This document shows positions 15,138 through 23,343 of a stretch of DNA of 64,000 nucleotides, one piece after another. The translations under genes and the position numbers were made by a program. The notes beneath the pieces were generated by a model. The model saw only the letters and a program-made list of their open reading frames with translations, did not search any database and had not been told where the DNA came from. Position 1 is the stretch's first letter; each line of letters begins with the position of its first letter. The stretch is from Paraburkholderia sp. PGU19 (GTDB lineage Bacteria > Pseudomonadota > Gammaproteobacteria > Burkholderiales > Burkholderiaceae), in assembly GCF_013426915.1 (NCBI RefSeq), contig NZ_AP023181.1, forward strand, positions 806,001-870,000, in the 5' to 3' direction.

Positions 15138-16589
15138 TCAACGGAGCTTTCCATTCCGCCACTTATCCCCCAAACCCCACCACCCCTTCACCTCCAGAAA
15201 CGCCTCCAGCCCCCACTCGCCATATTCGCGCCCGTTGCCCGACTGCTTGTACCCGCCGAACGGCGAGCCCGCGTCCCATGCCGGATAGTTCAGGTACACA
15301 CTACCCGCGCGCATCCTGAACCCCACGCGCCGCGCCCGCTCGATATCCGCCGATTGCACGTAAGCCGCCAACCCAAACGGCGTATCGTTGGCAATCGCGA
15401 TCGCTTCTTCTTCATCGCGATACGGCATGATCGCCAGCACGGGGCCGAAAATCTCGTCGCGGGCAATCGTCATCGACGGGTCTACGTTCGCGAACACAGT
15501 CGGCTTCACGTAGTAGCCGCGCGCCAGTCCATCGGGGCGTCCAGTGCCACCCGCCACCAATTGCGCGCCTTCGTCGATGCCGATGCCGATCAACCGCTGC
15601 ACACGCCCGAACTGCACGTCGCTGACCACCGGGCCCATCGTCGTATCCGCGGCATCGGCCGGGCCGACACGATGGGCATCCGCCGCGCGCCGCGCGATCT
15701 CGACCGCTTCGTCGTGCCGTGACGCGGGCACGAGCATCCGCGTCGGCGCGTTGCACGACTGACCGCTATTGCCGAAGCACGAATTGACGCCAGCCGTCAC
15801 GGCCGTTTCGAAATCGGCATCGTCGAGCAGGATGTTCGCCGACTTGCCGCCCAGTTCCTGATGAACGCGCTTGACGGTCGGCGCAGCGAGCTTCGCGATC
15901 TCGATACCGGCACGCGTCGAACCCGTGAACGACACCATGTCGACATCGGGATGACTGCACAACGCCGCGCCCACTGTCGGCCCATCGCCGTTGACCAGAT
16001 TGAAGACACCAGCGGGCACGCCAGCGGCATCGATGATCTCGGCAAACAGCACTGCGTTGAGCGGCGACACCTCACTGGGCTTCAACACCATCGTGCAGCC
16101 AGCAGCAATCGCTGGTGCGACCTTGCAGACGACCTGATTGATCGGCCAGTTCCACGGCGTAATCAACGCGACGACACCGACAGGCTCATGATTGATCAGC
16201 GTCGTGCCCTTCTTGCGCTGCCATTCGAAGGTCTCGCAGGTACGCAGCACTTCTTCCAGATGCCGCTTGCCAAGACCCGCCTGCCATGCGTGCGAAAGCT
16301 TCGCGGGCGCGCCGATTTCGCGCATGATCGTCTCGGCCATCTCGTCATAACGTTCGAGATACACATCGAGAATGCGCCGGATCAACGCAACGCGCTCTTC
16401 AGGCCGCGTCTGTGAGAACGATACGAACGCACGCTTCGCCGCCGCCACCGCGCGCTCGACATCCTGCGCATTGCCGAGCGCCACTTCGGCGAACGGCTCT
16501 TCGGTGCAAGGATCGATGACGGGCAGACGCGCGGAACTGGACGGCTCGACCCACGCGCCGTCGATATAGAACTTCAGTGAATTGGACAT
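15138..16589 (-). CDS. aldehyde dehydrogenase
   Basis: 483 aa, full-length aldehyde dehydrogenase superfamily member. Asn of TPWNWP (~147), catalytic base E245 (QELGGKS) and nucleophile C279 (SGQSC) are present. It is the last gene of a minus-strand operon (ABC ATPase, HAD, FAD oxidase, two permeases) and would oxidise the aldehyde formed by the amine oxidase or by the GMC enzyme. ATG 16589 gives the normal N-terminus MSNSLKFYIDG; upstream in-frame codons run into the permease gene. Its 3' end is 34 bases from the convergent hicB. The aldehyde substrate is unknown. Confidence 0.9.
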   Translation of the reverse strand: MSNSLKFYIDGAWVEPSSSARLPVIDPCTEEPFAEVALGNAQDVERAVAAAKRAFVSFSQTRPEERVALIRRILDVYLERYDEMAETIMREIGAPAKLSHAWQAGLGKRHLEEVLRTCETFEWQRKKGTTLINHEPVGVVALITPWNWPINQVVCKVAPAIAAGCTMVLKPSEVSPLNAVLFAEIIDAAGVPAGVFNLVNGDGPTVGAALCSHPDVDMVSFTGSTRAGIEIAKLAAPTVKRVHQELGGKSANILLDDADFETAVTAGVNSCFGNSGQSCNAPTRMLVPASRHDEAVEIARRAADAHRVGPADAADTTMGPVVSDVQFGRVQRLIGIGIDEGAQLVAGGTGRPDGLARGYYVKPTVFANVDPSMTIARDEIFGPVLAIMPYRDEEEAIAIANDTPFGLAAYVQSADIERARRVGFRMRAGSVYLNYPAWDAGSPFGGYKQSGNGREYGEWGLEAFLEVKGWWGLGDKWRNGKLR

Positions 16590-16609
16590 CCGGTTTCCGT
16601 AGAAAGAAA

Positions 16610-17407
16610 TCAGGCCCGCGCGACGGCCGACGAACGGCGGCTCACGACAACGATCATCACGAGGCACAGCGTCAGCGCCGTCAGCATCGTGCTGATCGCG
16701 GCGATGGTCGGATCGATCTCGTCGCGCAACGTGACGAACATGCGCCGCGTCAGCGTCTGGTTCGAGCCACCCGAAATGAACAGCGCGACAACCGTTTCAT
16801 CCAGCGCCTGAATGAACACGAAGACCGCGCCGGAAATCACACTCGCCTTGATCTGCGGCAGCGTCACCGTCATGAAGCTGCGAAAGCGGTTCATGCCGAG
16901 GCTGCGCGCGACCATTTCCTGCGTGCGATCGAAGGTCCGCAAATCGGCGCCCACCGAGATCAGCACATACGGCAAGCCGAGCATCGTATCGGCGACGATC
17001 AGCCCAGTCAGCGTATTCACATATCCAGCCTGCGTGAACACGAAGAACACGCCCACTGCGACGATGATGATGGGGACCATCAACGGCAGCATCAGCAGCG
17101 TGCGCAGATAGCGCATCGACCAATGCGAGCCGTGCTGGATACCATACACAGCCGCGATGCCGAGCGGCGTCGCGATCAGCGCGGCGCACACGGAGGCCGT
17201 CAGCGTCACGCGCGCCGCGTCGATCCAGGCCGGGTTGTCGAAGAACGAGTGATACCAGCGCAGCGAATACGCGGGCGGCGGAAACGTCATGAAGCGCGTA
17301 TCGGAGAACGACAGCGGCACGACGATCACCACGGGCAGCATCAGAAACACGAGGATCAGCACAACGCCCGCACCGAGCGTCAGCCTTCCGAATGAGAGCT
17401 TGTTCAT
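16610..17407 (-). CDS. ABC transporter permease (PotC-like)
   Basis: 265 aa integral membrane protein with about six transmembrane helices; the first spans LGAGVVLILVFLMLPVVIVV. The EAA loop that contacts the ATPase is recognisable as ARSLGMNRFRSFMTVTLPQI near residues 172-191. It forms the channel of a polyamine-type importer with the other permease and the ATPase upstream. Its ATG overlaps the TGA of the preceding permease (ATGA at 17404-17407), so the two are translationally coupled. Substrate follows from the binding protein at 11647, if that is the partner. Confidence 0.9.
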   Translation of the reverse strand: MNKLSFGRLTLGAGVVLILVFLMLPVVIVVPLSFSDTRFMTFPPPAYSLRWYHSFFDNPAWIDAARVTLTASVCAALIATPLGIAAVYGIQHGSHWSMRYLRTLLMLPLMVPIIIVAVGVFFVFTQAGYVNTLTGLIVADTMLGLPYVLISVGADLRTFDRTQEMVARSLGMNRFRSFMTVTLPQIKASVISGAVFVFIQALDETVVALFISGGSNQTLTRRMFVTLRDEIDPTIAAISTMLTALTLCLVMIVVVSRRSSAVARA

Positions 17408-18315
17408 TTCGCGCCCAGGGTCTTTTCGAGTGGAATCACGCGGCTCGCTGCATAGAAGATCGCGAACACGCAGACCAGCAACACGACGCTCACCGCGCTC
17501 GCCGCGCCCCAACTGTTGTAAATCTCGACATTGCGGCTCACCACCATCGACACCATGATCGACTTACCGCCGCCCATCAACTCAGGCGTGATGTAGAAAC
17601 CGAGGCACAGCACGAACACGAGCGTCACACCCGCGACGACGCCGCTCATCGATAGCGGCAGGAACACGCGCCAGAACACATGCAACGGCGAGCCACCCAG
17701 GCTCGCGCCCGCCTGCGACAGATTGCCGGGGATCTTCTGCATCGCGGAGTAAAGCGGCAGCACCATGAACGGCAACAGGATGTGCACCATCGCGACGATC
17801 GTGCCGAACTGGTTGTACGAAAGCTGCAACGGCCGGTCGATCAAACCCATCGACAGCAGCGCCTTGTTCACGAGTCCCGTGCGTTGCAGCAGCACGAGCC
17901 ATGCATACGTGCGCACGAGCACGCTGGTCCAGAACGGCAGAATGACCATGCCGAGTATCAACGCGCTCCACTTTGGCGGCACGGAGGCCGCGAAATACGC
18001 AACGGGATAACCGAGCAGCAACGTGATGCCCGTCACGATGATGCTCAGCTTGAACGTCATCAGAAACGTGTCGAGATACGTGCCCGTGAAAATGCGCCGA
18101 TAGTTGACGAGCGTGAACGCGCCGTCGTGATAGATCGACTGCCACGAAAGCCACGCCAGCGGCAACACCAGCAGCACCACGACGACGAGCAGCGCGGGCG
18201 CCATCAGCAGCAGCATCGCGCGGTCTTCGCGCTGCTGGTGACGTACCGACGGATCGATCGTAGTGGCCTGCATCACAGTCTGTTCCTGCAAAACGTGTTT
18301 GGCTGTCGTCATCAT
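17404..18315 (-). CDS. ABC transporter permease (PotB-like)
   Basis: 303 aa inner-membrane permease. After a ~40-residue cytoplasmic start the first helix is AMLLLMAPALLVVVVLLVLP; about six helices follow. The EAA motif is near AGASLGGSPLHVFWRVFLPL (~206-225). It partners the next permease. The start codon ATG 18315 overlaps the stop of the FAD oxidoreductase gene and the stop overlaps the following permease, marking a tightly coupled operon. ATG 18312 directly follows and is an alternative start. Confidence 0.9.
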   Translation of the reverse strand: MMTTAKHVLQEQTVMQATTIDPSVRHQQREDRAMLLLMAPALLVVVVLLVLPLAWLSWQSIYHDGAFTLVNYRRIFTGTYLDTFLMTFKLSIIVTGITLLLGYPVAYFAASVPPKWSALILGMVILPFWTSVLVRTYAWLVLLQRTGLVNKALLSMGLIDRPLQLSYNQFGTIVAMVHILLPFMVLPLYSAMQKIPGNLSQAGASLGGSPLHVFWRVFLPLSMSGVVAGVTLVFVLCLGFYITPELMGGGKSIMVSMVVSRNVEIYNSWGAASAVSVVLLVCVFAIFYAASRVIPLEKTLGAK

Positions 18316-19643
18316 GCACCCACTGCGTCCAAAAACTGATACCACGCGGCAACGAGCCTGACGCCCGGCGCGCGCAGCGAATGAAACGGCACGGGCCGCA
18401 AGCCGTCCTGCGCAAGCAACGCCAGCTCCGGCTTCTCGCCGAGCGCCAGCGCCGCAGCATGTTGCCCGATCAGGCTCGCCATCGCGACACCCGCTCCGTT
18501 ATACCCGAGACAGAATGTCGTGACGTCGTCGCTGCGCCCGACATGAGGCAACGCGTTGAACGTCATGCCCACATACCCCGACCAGCCGTACTCGACACGC
18601 ACGCCCGCCAGATCGGGAAAGAGCCCGACCATCGCGCGTTGCAATGCATCGAAGCCCGTTGCCTGCCCTTCCTTACCGAACGCATCGCGGCCGCCGAACA
18701 GCATGCGCCCGTCCACCTTGCGGAACCACTTCATCATGCGGCGCGTTTCGGTGTAGCTGCGCCCGTTGACCATCAGCTTCGCGTCGAGTTCCGCCGACAA
18801 TCTTTCCGTGGCTATCATCGCGCTGCGAAACGGCACGAGTTCGCGCTGATATGACGACGTGGCCTGCGTGAGATTCGAGTAGGCATTGGTCGCGACGATC
18901 ACCTGTTTCGCGCGCACGCTGCCGCCGGGCGCGCGAAGCATCACGCCTTCCTGCACGCGCGTCATGTCGAGAATCGGCGTTGCTTCGTAGATCGGCACGC
19001 CGCGCGCCGTCAGCGCGCGAGCGATGCCACACACATACTCGAGCGGCAGGATCGTACCTGCATCGGCGCTCAGCACGCCGCCGACAAAACCGTTCGAACC
19101 CGTCTCGTGCGTTATGTCTTCGCGCGACAATACGCTCATCGATCCATCGCCAAGCTGCGTTCGCACCCAATCGGCTTCAGCGCGAACCGACGCGAACGCG
19201 CGCTCGGTGTGCGCGCAGCGCAGGCTGCCCGTATGTTCGAAGCGCGCACGCTCCAGCTTGAACTCATCGACGAACTGCTCGACCACGCGCACGCCTTCAT
19301 GCGCAAGCCGATGCATGCGCCTCGCGGTATCGAGATCGTACGCGCTTGCTATCGATGGAAACGACAGCCGGAACTTCGACGACACCACGCCGCCGTTACG
19401 CCCGCTCGCGCCCCAGCCAACAGGGTTCGCATCGAACACCGCGCAATCGACACCGCGCTTTTGCAACGCATACGCGGCCCCGAGGCCCGAATAACCCGCG
19501 CCGATGATCGCCACATCGACGATCAGATCGCGCGCAAGCGGCGCGCCCGTGCTGACGCGCGCATCCGTGACGGGTGAGCGCGCAGCCATCGCCCGCCAGA
19601 GCGAGTCCGGCTGCGGCCGGTGCGGTGTCGTCGGCGCGAGCAT
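18312..19643 (-). CDS. FAD-dependent amine/amino-acid oxidoreductase (DAO family, PuuB-like)
   Basis: 443 aa. FAD dinucleotide-binding GAGYSG at 48-53, preceded by a longer-than-usual N-terminus, and the WGASGRNGG segment typical of gamma-glutamylputrescine oxidase-like DAO proteins. Such enzymes oxidise a secondary or primary amine to aldehyde or 2-oxoacid with release of ammonia or amine and hydrogen peroxide. It is encoded between a HAD protein and ABC permeases, a combination that recurs in island 2 (33546-35515). An aldehyde dehydrogenase at the operon end could use the product. Its amine substrate is unknown. Confidence 0.88.
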   Translation of the reverse strand: MLAPTTPHRPQPDSLWRAMAARSPVTDARVSTGAPLARDLIVDVAIIGAGYSGLGAAYALQKRGVDCAVFDANPVGWGASGRNGGVVSSKFRLSFPSIASAYDLDTARRMHRLAHEGVRVVEQFVDEFKLERARFEHTGSLRCAHTERAFASVRAEADWVRTQLGDGSMSVLSREDITHETGSNGFVGGVLSADAGTILPLEYVCGIARALTARGVPIYEATPILDMTRVQEGVMLRAPGGSVRAKQVIVATNAYSNLTQATSSYQRELVPFRSAMIATERLSAELDAKLMVNGRSYTETRRMMKWFRKVDGRMLFGGRDAFGKEGQATGFDALQRAMVGLFPDLAGVRVEYGWSGYVGMTFNALPHVGRSDDVTTFCLGYNGAGVAMASLIGQHAAALALGEKPELALLAQDGLRPVPFHSLRAPGVRLVAAWYQFLDAVGA

Positions 19644-19645
19644 GA

Positions 19646-20356
19646 TCAGGCGGCGCGCGCTTCAGCTTCGACGGCGTCCGCGAGCGCGGCGAGCGTCGCG
19701 AACTTGAAGGTGGGCTCAGTGACGGCTTCGGGGACAGGCGTCGCGCCAAAACCCTTCAAACCCTGACGACGCTCGATCCAGCAGGTCGCGTAGCCGAGCT
19801 TCGTCGCGATGCCGATGTCGTGATACTGGCTTTGCGCGGTATGCAGGATTTCGCCGAACTTGTAGCCGAATGCCGCCTGACGTCCGCGGTTGTACGCGAA
19901 GAACTGCGGATCGGGTTTCGCGACGCCCGTTTCGTCGCAGCAGACGGTGTCGTCGAACGGATCGCCGAGCGTGTGCGCATACGCCGACAGCGCGACGCGG
20001 TCCGCGTTCGTCATCGCGACCAAGCGATAGTGCTTGCGCAGACGCTTCAACGCCGCGACGGAATCTTCGAATGCGGGCCAGTCGAGCACGTCGCGCTGGA
20101 ATGCAGCAGCCGATTGCGCGTCATCGGGCAGGCCGAGTTCCTTTGCGACGTACAGATAGACGTTGGCCATCTCGTGGCTGGATCGGCCCGGATAGGTCGC
20201 ACGGCCACGCATGTACGGCTCGAAGATCGCTTCGTCGGTCAGGTCTTTCGCTTTCGCGCCGCCCAGACGCCGTATGGAGGCGAGCACGCCCTTTTCGAAG
20301 TTGATCAGCGTGCCGACGACATCGAACGTCAGAACCTTGAAATCGGTGAGCTTCAT
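19646..20356 (-). CDS. haloacid dehalogenase type II-like HAD hydrolase
   Basis: 236 aa. HAD motif I with nucleophile D11 in TFDVVGTL, motif II in AMTNAD (~115), and later conserved Lys and acidic residues (VAKPDPQFF). These match the L-2-haloacid dehalogenase-type subgroup, where the position two after the nucleophile is not a second Asp. Dehalogenation is the family label, but genomic pairing with an amine oxidase suggests hydrolysis of some other 2-substituted acid. ATG 20356 gives MKLTDFKVLTF. It lies 2 bases from the FAD oxidase gene and is in the same operon. Confidence 0.85.
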   Translation of the reverse strand: MKLTDFKVLTFDVVGTLINFEKGVLASIRRLGGAKAKDLTDEAIFEPYMRGRATYPGRSSHEMANVYLYVAKELGLPDDAQSAAAFQRDVLDWPAFEDSVAALKRLRKHYRLVAMTNADRVALSAYAHTLGDPFDDTVCCDETGVAKPDPQFFAYNRGRQAAFGYKFGEILHTAQSQYHDIGIATKLGYATCWIERRQGLKGFGATPVPEAVTEPTFKFATLAALADAVEAEARAA

Positions 20357-20425
20357 TGCATCATCCCTTTGCAGTTTGCGTGAATCGCGTAAGAAGGCAT
20401 GCCCGTGCACAGGCGGTGAGTGAAA

Positions 20426-21508
20426 TCAGGCGGGCACGACGATCGTGTCCTGAGGATCGAGCGCGACGGTCATCTGCGCGCCCGGCGATGGAATGCGCCG
20501 GCGCGCTTCATGGCTGCCGGGTTGTCGAAGGCTGATAGCCGTGCCGTCGGCGAGCGCGGCGAACACGCGCAGGCTCTCGCCCTGATACAGCACTTCGGTG
20601 ACGCGGCACGACAGGCGGTTTGCGTGCGCGACGCCCTGTCCCTCCGCGCCGTCGATCACGAGCTTTTCCGTTTGCACCGCGAGCAGCAGCTTGTCGCCGC
20701 GCGGCAATGGATGCGCGGTGCGCAAGACAGCATCGCCGAGACGCACGGCATCGTCGCCTGCGCGGCTCACGTTGAGCAGCGTCGCTTCGCCGATAAAGCT
20801 CGCGACGAACGCATCGCACGGACGGTCATAGAGACGCTCGGGCGTATCGATCTGCACGAGCTTGCCGTCCTTCAGCACGGCGACGCGGTCGCTCATCGTC
20901 AGTGCTTCGCGCTGGTCGTGCGTCACGTTGACGATGGTCGCGCCAAGCTTGCGATGCAAGCGGCGCAATTCGATCTGCATGGTTTCGCGCAGTTGCTTGT
21001 CGAGCGCGGAGAGCGGCTCGTCCATCAGAATCAGTTGCGGTTCGAACACCATGGCGCGCGCGAGCGCCACACGCTGACGCTGGCCGCCCGACAACTGGCT
21101 GATGTTGCGCGACTCGTAGCCATTCAGTTCGACCATGGCGAGCGCGTCGGCGACTTTCTTCGCCCAGCCTGATTTCGGCTCACGGCGCGCGCGCAGCGGA
21201 AAGGCGACGTTCTCGCCGACTGTCATATGAGGAAACAGCGCGTAGTTCTGGAATACGATGCCGATGTTGCGCTTGTGCGGCGGCGCAAATGTAATGTCGC
21301 GCTCGCCGACCCAGACCGTGCCGGAACTCGGCTGCACGAAGCCGCCGAGGATACCGAGCAGTGTCGTCTTGCCCGACCCGGACGGCCCGAGCAGCGACAC
21401 GAATTCACCCGGCGCGATATCCAGCGATACGTCGTCCAGCGCGACCACTGGACCATAACGCTTCGCTGCCGACCTGATCGATACTCCCGTTTTCGCTCGT
21501 GCGTCCAT
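20426..21508 (-). CDS. ABC transporter ATP-binding protein (PotA-like)
   Basis: 360 aa. Walker A GPSGSGKTT at 41-49, Q-loop VFQNYALF (~86), signature LSGGQRQR at 139-146, Walker B LILMDEP at 159-165 and switch His in NVTHDQ; a TOBE domain fills residues ~280-355. This is the PotA/spermidine-putrescine layout. It is the first gene of the minus-strand operon with HAD, amine oxidase, two permeases and aldehyde dehydrogenase. ATG 21508 is used because upstream in-frame residues fall in the divergent promoter region. The operon has no binding-protein gene of its own. Confidence 0.93.
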   Translation of the reverse strand: MDARAKTGVSIRSAAKRYGPVVALDDVSLDIAPGEFVSLLGPSGSGKTTLLGILGGFVQPSSGTVWVGERDITFAPPHKRNIGIVFQNYALFPHMTVGENVAFPLRARREPKSGWAKKVADALAMVELNGYESRNISQLSGGQRQRVALARAMVFEPQLILMDEPLSALDKQLRETMQIELRRLHRKLGATIVNVTHDQREALTMSDRVAVLKDGKLVQIDTPERLYDRPCDAFVASFIGEATLLNVSRAGDDAVRLGDAVLRTAHPLPRGDKLLLAVQTEKLVIDGAEGQGVAHANRLSCRVTEVLYQGESLRVFAALADGTAISLRQPGSHEARRRIPSPGAQMTVALDPQDTIVVPA

Positions 21509-21563
21509 GACGTGTGTCTCGCTGGAAATGGGTGTGTTGAGAAAAATATAAGTCCCGTTCTTT

Positions 21564-21590
21564 TTGACAGCAATTCCCAAATTGTTGGAT
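21564..21590. promoter_or_regulatory. candidate LysR operator/promoter between ABC operon and LysR gene
   Basis: CAATT-CCCA-AATTG (21571-21584) is an inverted repeat in the 100-base divergent region, directly after a consensus -35 TTGACA (21564-21569). A convincing -10 at the right spacing is not seen (TTGGAT is 15 bases on). The arrangement fits a LysR protein controlling itself and the divergent operon. Confidence 0.35.
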
Positions 21591-21608
21591 CGGGCATAAC
21601 ATCAGGTC

Positions 21609-22580
21609 ATGCCCAACCTTCGCAAGAAACTGCCGAGCGCGAATGCGCTGTTCGTGTTCGAAGCGGCCGCCCGCTGCGGCAACTTCACGCGCGCCGCGCA
21701 GGAGCTCTATGTGAGCCAGCCTGCCGTGAGCCGCATGCTCGCGCGCATGGAGGACCATATTGGCGTGCGCCTGTTCGAGCGGGTGCGCGGCGGTATCGAA
21801 CTCACTGAAAGCGGCAGGATTCTGTATCGCGCGATTTCTGAGGGTTTCAATGGCGTTGAAAATGCAATCAGGGAAATCGAGGCCCGTGCGACGGGAGTCG
21901 AGTCCGTCACTTTGTCGGTTTCCACTGGTTTCACCACGCATTGGCTGATGCCGCGCATGAGCCGGCTGAATCAGGCTTTCCCTAATATCGATTTGCGGTT
22001 TCAGCTGATATCGGGGCGGATAGGCGGACCGCTTCATGACGTCGATCTCGGGATGCGGTTTTTGCACGATGGCGAGATTGATGAGCATGCGGTGCTGGTT
22101 ATGCCTGAGACGCTTTTGCCTGTTTGCAATGAGCGGTATCGGGAGAATGCGTTAAGCGATGCTGGTCGCGCGCATGGGGACACGGTTATCGTCATGGATG
22201 ACGAGGAGCGCGGCTGGCATGAGCGATTCGGTGCGTTCGTCGGGCATGGGCGGCATGTTGCCGGGATGCTGAGCTTTAATGATTATGCGATTGTGGTGCA
22301 GGCTGCGCTGCTTGGGCAGGGGATAGCGCTTGGGTGGTTGAATGTGGTGTCCCACTGGCTTGCGCAAGGGGCGCTTTTGCCCGCTGAGCAGGAAGTTATT
22401 GTTACGAACCGGCGGTGCTGTTTGGTGCGGCCTGCTAATAAGCCTTTACGGCCTATTGTGGACGATGTCCGCGATTGGCTTATCGAGGAGACTCGTAATG
22501 ATATGCGGATTATTGAGAAGAAGTATCCCAGGCTGGGGCTGGGGGAGGCTATGAGGCAGACTGGTGTGAAGTTTGGGTAG
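21609..22580 (+). CDS. LysR family regulator (GcvA/AmpR-like)
   Basis: 323 aa. N-terminal helix-turn-helix in the GcvA style (SANALFVFEAAARCGNFTRA with VSQPAVSRMLARMEDHIG, residues ~10-52) and a periplasmic-binding-like effector domain. Divergent from the PotABC-like operon, it is the likely regulator of that uptake and oxidation pathway. From about 22000 onward the coding strand becomes G+T-rich compared with the start of the gene. The TAG stop is directly followed by the outer end of repeat copy 2. Effector unknown, presumably the transported amine. Confidence 0.9.
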   Translation: MPNLRKKLPSANALFVFEAAARCGNFTRAAQELYVSQPAVSRMLARMEDHIGVRLFERVRGGIELTESGRILYRAISEGFNGVENAIREIEARATGVESVTLSVSTGFTTHWLMPRMSRLNQAFPNIDLRFQLISGRIGGPLHDVDLGMRFLHDGEIDEHAVLVMPETLLPVCNERYRENALSDAGRAHGDTVIVMDDEERGWHERFGAFVGHGRHVAGMLSFNDYAIVVQAALLGQGIALGWLNVVSHWLAQGALLPAEQEVIVTNRRCCLVRPANKPLRPIVDDVRDWLIEETRNDMRIIEKKYPRLGLGEAMRQTGVKFG

Positions 22581-23046
22581 GGGGTTTTGGTTGTCTGCGA
22601 CGCCGGTTGGTGTGCTTGCCTTTTTGCTTGCATCCGCGTTTTGTTAGCGTGCTTCACGCGTCGCCCCTGTGCGGGGCGGCACCTACTTTCGGTTTTGCCT
22701 TCGTGGCGCGGATTTGCCTTCGCGGTGAAGTCCATGCCGTTTGGTATTTCTGCCTTTGTGCTGGCATCCGCGATTCGTTAGCGTACTTCAAGCGTCGCCC
22801 CTGTGCGGGGCGGCACCTACTTTTCTTTGCCGCCGCAAAGAAAAGTAGGCAAAAGAAAGCGGCTAACACCGCCAACATTTCTCCCTGCCTGAGGGCCCCC
22901 AACCGGTCTTACGCTTCATACGGCAACGTCCTTATTCGCGTGCGTTGCCAACGCTTCGAATAAACGCCTCACCCACTTCAAACTGAGCTTGCCCCGGAAA
23001 AACGAATCCCTTGCTGAGCAGGTAAACTCAAGCAAGGAGAAGAACG

Positions 23047-23343
23047 ATGACAAGCAAGGCGAAGCGAGCGCAGTACACGCTCGAGTTCAAACTGGAAGCG
23101 GTGCGACTGGTCAAGGCCGGGCAAAGCATGGCGGCGGTGGCGGCGACACTGGGTGTGGTTGAACAGACGCTGTACAACTGGGTGAAGGCTGACCGGGAAG
23201 GCAAGCTGACGGGAGCCGGCACGAAGCCTGTGAGTCCGGAGCAGATGGAGCTGGCGCGGCTGCGTGCCGAAGTGGCTCGCCTGAAGATGGAGCGAGATAT
23301 TTTAAAAAAAGCAGCGGCGTACTTCGCCAAGGAGTCGATGTGA
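23047..23343 (+). CDS. IS3-family transposase OrfA
   Basis: 98 aa. N-terminal helix-turn-helix of the transposase_8 type (YTLEFKLEAVRLVKAGQSMA ... VVEQTLYNWVK, residues ~9-50) binds the IS ends. A C-terminal heptad segment (MELARLRAEVARLKMERDIL, ~65-85) would form a leucine zipper for multimerisation. The ATG follows AGGAGAAG. An A7 run at 23304-23310 supplies a slippery A-AAA-AAA heptamer for -1 shifting into the orfB frame, which is open through it. It ends ATG-TGA with a 4-base overlap with the GTG of orfB. Confidence 0.93.
   Translation: MTSKAKRAQYTLEFKLEAVRLVKAGQSMAAVAATLGVVEQTLYNWVKADREGKLTGAGTKPVSPEQMELARLRAEVARLKMERDILKKAAAYFAKESM
23304..23310 (+). other. programmed -1 ribosomal frameshift site of the IS
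   Basis: A-AAA-AAA in the orfA reading frame (codons AAA AAA at 23305-23310), with the -1 frame open from here through the orfB start. This is the standard way IS3 elements make the OrfAB fusion transposase. Confidence 0.7.
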
